Source: Morella rubra (lineage: Eukaryota > Streptophyta > Magnoliopsida > Fagales > Myricaceae). Taken from it: DNA of 64,000 nt. The notes below the pieces were generated by a model. That model was given only the letters and a program-made list of their open reading frames with translations, searched no databases and was not told where the DNA came from. Below, one piece after another: positions 61,475 through 64,000 of the stretch (its first letter is position 1; the number at the start of each line of letters is the position of its first letter). The stretch lies in assembly GCA_003952965.2 (NCBI GenBank), contig RXIC02000094.1:91517-155516 (forward strand), given 5' to 3'. A program made the translations under genes and the position numbers.

Positions 61475-61680
61475 GCTAACTAAAATTTTTGTTCTCTAAA
61501 ATTTTATCATCGTTACAAAAATTTCTCTCTCCTCATTTTTTCACCAATTCTCATAAATTTTTTTTACTTTTTCACTACCTCCTATAAACTTTTTCACTCT
61601 CTCACCTCTTTTCTTCACCAACTTATATACTCAAAATTTTAACCACCCTAAAATTTTATCAACTCAAACACAACCTTAAA
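61475..61680. repeat. Dispersed AT-rich repeat (same family as 302-480)
   Basis: Shares TAAAATTTTATCATC-TTACAAAAATTT, CTTTTTCAC words and ACTCAAAATTTTAACCACCC-type words with 302-480 and its copy at 36423-36601. Confidence 0.5.
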
Positions 61681-61689
61681 ATCCCATAA

Positions 61690-63365
61690 AACCTTGAATA
61701 GTTTTTAGGTTCTAGGAATAACTAAGGATAAACAAAAAAGTCTATTAAAAATTCTGAAACTTAACCAAGTCATAGCAATTGAATGAAGTAAATACAGATC
61801 ATAGATATTCCTGCACAATTTGAGAACGATGTTTAGCACCACCCTGCTTACTGGAGAATAACTAGTCCTCTGATTAGATTAGAACAGTTTCTTTCATACG
61901 TCTAGAGAGAACTGACTGATCGAGATGTGAAAAAAAATTGGAACTGACTGATCGAGATCGACGAGATGTTAACCTCGGCTGTCTCCTCAAGAATAATGCT
62001 AAAAAATGGAAAAAAAAATGGTGAATAAGCCATAAGGATACCAACTGATAGTCAAATACTAGATGGAGAATTGACTGGTCGAGATGTTTGCTGTTCATTT
62101 TGCGAGCTTACGTTGCCATGTTAAGTGGTAAACAGCAAAGCTCCAGAGAACCGAAACAAAAGTCTCATCCAACGCTCTGGATATGTTTGTGGTTTAATTC
62201 ATGATACGATGGATTGTGGCTGTCACATCACACAAGAAATTTCGCCAGAACCTTCTACAAAGCTGACCATCCGTCTCTCTTATCTCTGTCCTCAGAAATG
62301 TTACAGTCTGTGTTGCGTTCACTTGTGACTGACGTTGTAACCGGTTGTATAGGAAAGCCAATGGAACCTTCCTACTCTGTAATGCTTGTAGGAACTGTGG
62401 GGAAGAAAATGGATATGTTACTTGAAGGAAACTTAGACCTATCAAACATATCTATGTCGTTTCAAGATTATTAGCTCAAAACGACCATATCCTTTGTTTA
62501 TGGCACAAAATGCCTTGTAATAACCTGGAAAATTGTATGATGCAGCTTTAGAGATACCAACCAAGCTTATCCGTTAGCAACCCAAGCACCTATTACTAAA
62601 TTCTAGTAATAAGAGAAAACATATCAAAACTTTTTTTCTTCGGGTAAATGGTAAGTTTGTATTGAATGTGAATGTACAAAATTACAAAAGGAGGGTCGGG
62701 GTGGGGGGAGGTCAACCATCTAAGCAGGAGATAATAATGCTGCTACCCGAACGTGTGTAGTGGCCTAACAGACCCACTTTCTGGGAAAGACTCCTATGCA
62801 CTGAACAAGTAGATGGTCAGCTTCAATTCCCCTAAACGACAAGCTCAACTCAACTGGGAAAGGGATGTTGAATGCTGAGGGCGGGGAAGCAATGTACCCT
62901 CTTCTTCGTCCATCGTGAGCAGACCGCAGATGATTCTCCCTTCTCCAAGCTTTGTTCTCTGTTTTTCTCAGTAGTGAGACATGAAATTAAGGTTGGATGA
63001 ATCTTTAGCCCTGGGGGATAAATCCAATGAATAAGCATCTTCTCTCACAAGTTCAATTATTCTTTGTGGCTCATAATATCAAGGAGCAAGTTTAACTTTA
63101 GTTCCCCAGTTCCAAGTTGGATTGACAGCAAGGGAGAACCCCTACCTACCTCCAATCCACCCTTTCCACTTTCTGCTGCAGAACAAAAAAATGTATGCCT
63201 GCTTGCTTATTCATTATAAATACTACGAGCTCATGTAAGATGGGAATTTAAGAGTGTGCTTGGATAGAGCTTTTTAGAGAAAACTGTTTTGATAATTGTA
63301 GCACAAAATTAATTTAATTTTTTCTTTAAAATTCACAACATAAAAATAAAAAAGAAACAATGATG
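61690..63365. other. Low-complexity and unclassified intergenic DNA
   Basis: No gene could be supported. An open frame at 62214-62474 (86 codons) and others are short and unrecognised. Around 62630-62720 a T-run followed by GGGTAAATGG may be the reversed tail of another retroelement. Confidence 0.4.
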
Positions 63366-63387
63366 GGGAGAGAGAGAGAGAGAGAGT
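63366..63387. repeat. GA microsatellite
   Basis: A run of about eleven GA dinucleotides. Confidence 0.85.
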
Positions 63388-63389
63388 CC

Positions 63390-64000
63390 AACTTCCGCGG
63401 TAACCCCATCCTGCAAGGTGGAGAACCCCAACACCATCCAAGGTGGAGATTCCACCACCGTATAGGGCCGGACCATCTGTTGGAGGCAAGAGTTCGAACA
63501 TCTTTTCAGAAGAATTATCTTTTTTTTAAAAAAAAAACATCATTTATATACTCCGTATTTATAATGCAAAATCAAAGGGCCCTCAAATTTCAATATGTCT
63601 AATCACACCCCTTAAATTGCAAAAAACAAAAACGTAAATTTTGCCCGCCATTGGATTTGACCGTAAATTTAGCAAAAATAATGTGGAATGATTGAAATGC
63701 CTCAAATTATTGGAAACAGTTAATAGCACCAACATCTGTATCTCACAGTCAAGCAGAAAGAAGCATAATTTAACAATAAGCCCACCCTTCTAAAAATATG
63801 GGAAGGCAACAATAATGTATTATGATACAATAAAATAACTCTTCGAGAGAAAAACAAGTAAAAAGTTAGGTATTACTACACATTTCACACCAGTAGATCA
63901 GGGGTCATCAAATTATGTATGGGGTATCCACATCAAATGGTGGTAAAAATACTTCTTTTTCTGCATGATGGTGCGAAGGGATGAAGTGCTCAAGAATATG
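63390..64000. other. Intergenic DNA to window end
   Basis: AT-rich; no gene, RNA or element recognised. Confidence 0.45.

Noticed and set aside
62214..62474. 86-codon plus-strand frame with a plausible-looking C-terminal half
   Set aside because: I do not recognise it and found no upstream exon; could be a gene remnant but cannot be supported.
1..64000. CRISPR arrays, operons, phage or bacterial systems, tRNA or rRNA genes
   Set aside because: None seen; spliced genes and plant retroelements make this nuclear plant DNA. The direct repeats present are tandem or dispersed repeats without spacer structure.

Overview
This window is nuclear DNA from a flowering plant, almost certainly a eudicot. 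The genes are split by short GT-AG introns, the intergenic DNA is AT-rich, and decayed Copia, Gypsy and LINE elements are common. The protein genes match Arabidopsis families closely (KLCR1/CMU, NLP6/7, clade II SWEET, PSY peptides). The species cannot be named from the sequence.

Layout. Positions 1-13231 and 36122-49527 are two nearly identical direct copies of one segment (copy A and copy B). Copy A begins at or before the window edge and stops at a 99-bp run of N (13232-13330). Each copy holds, left to right: a piece of an unclassified repeat; a MITE-like inverted repeat; an array of decayed repeats derived from SWEET flanking DNA, with a SWEET pseudo-exon and a LINE insertion; a short tandem repeat; and a minus-strand KLCR1 gene (TPR/kinesin-light-chain-related). 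KLCR1 is intact in copy A. In copy B it has lost 2 bp in exon 1, which shifts the frame, and one intron carries a 185-bp tandem duplication. This may be a true segmental duplication, or two haplotypes placed end to end by the assembler; the N gap and near identity make the second a serious possibility.

Between the copies (13331-36121) lie AT-rich DNA with a MITE and a solo LTR, then a complete five-exon NIN-like transcription factor (NLP6/7 type, 998 aa, plus strand). Next comes an old Copia element (21681-30824) carrying a solo LTR of another family exactly at its LTR/PBS junction and a rearranged Gypsy element inside gag. A complete five-exon clade II SWEET sugar transporter (256 aa, minus strand) follows, with its upstream repeats.

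Right of copy B there is a small three-exon PSY sulfated-peptide precursor gene (88 aa, minus strand) and, about 2 kb further on, a decayed PSY-like relic. Then comes a Tnt1-like Copia element (53351-60383) with a TATAA target duplication and an internal 1.5-kb tandem duplication of LTR end, leader and gag. The last 3.6 kb holds a LINE fragment and low-complexity DNA.

The intact genes are independent plant loci, not an operon or pathway cluster: nitrate-responsive transcription (NLP), hexose transport (SWEET), a microtubule/cellulose-synthase-linked TPR protein (KLCR1) and a secreted growth peptide (PSY).
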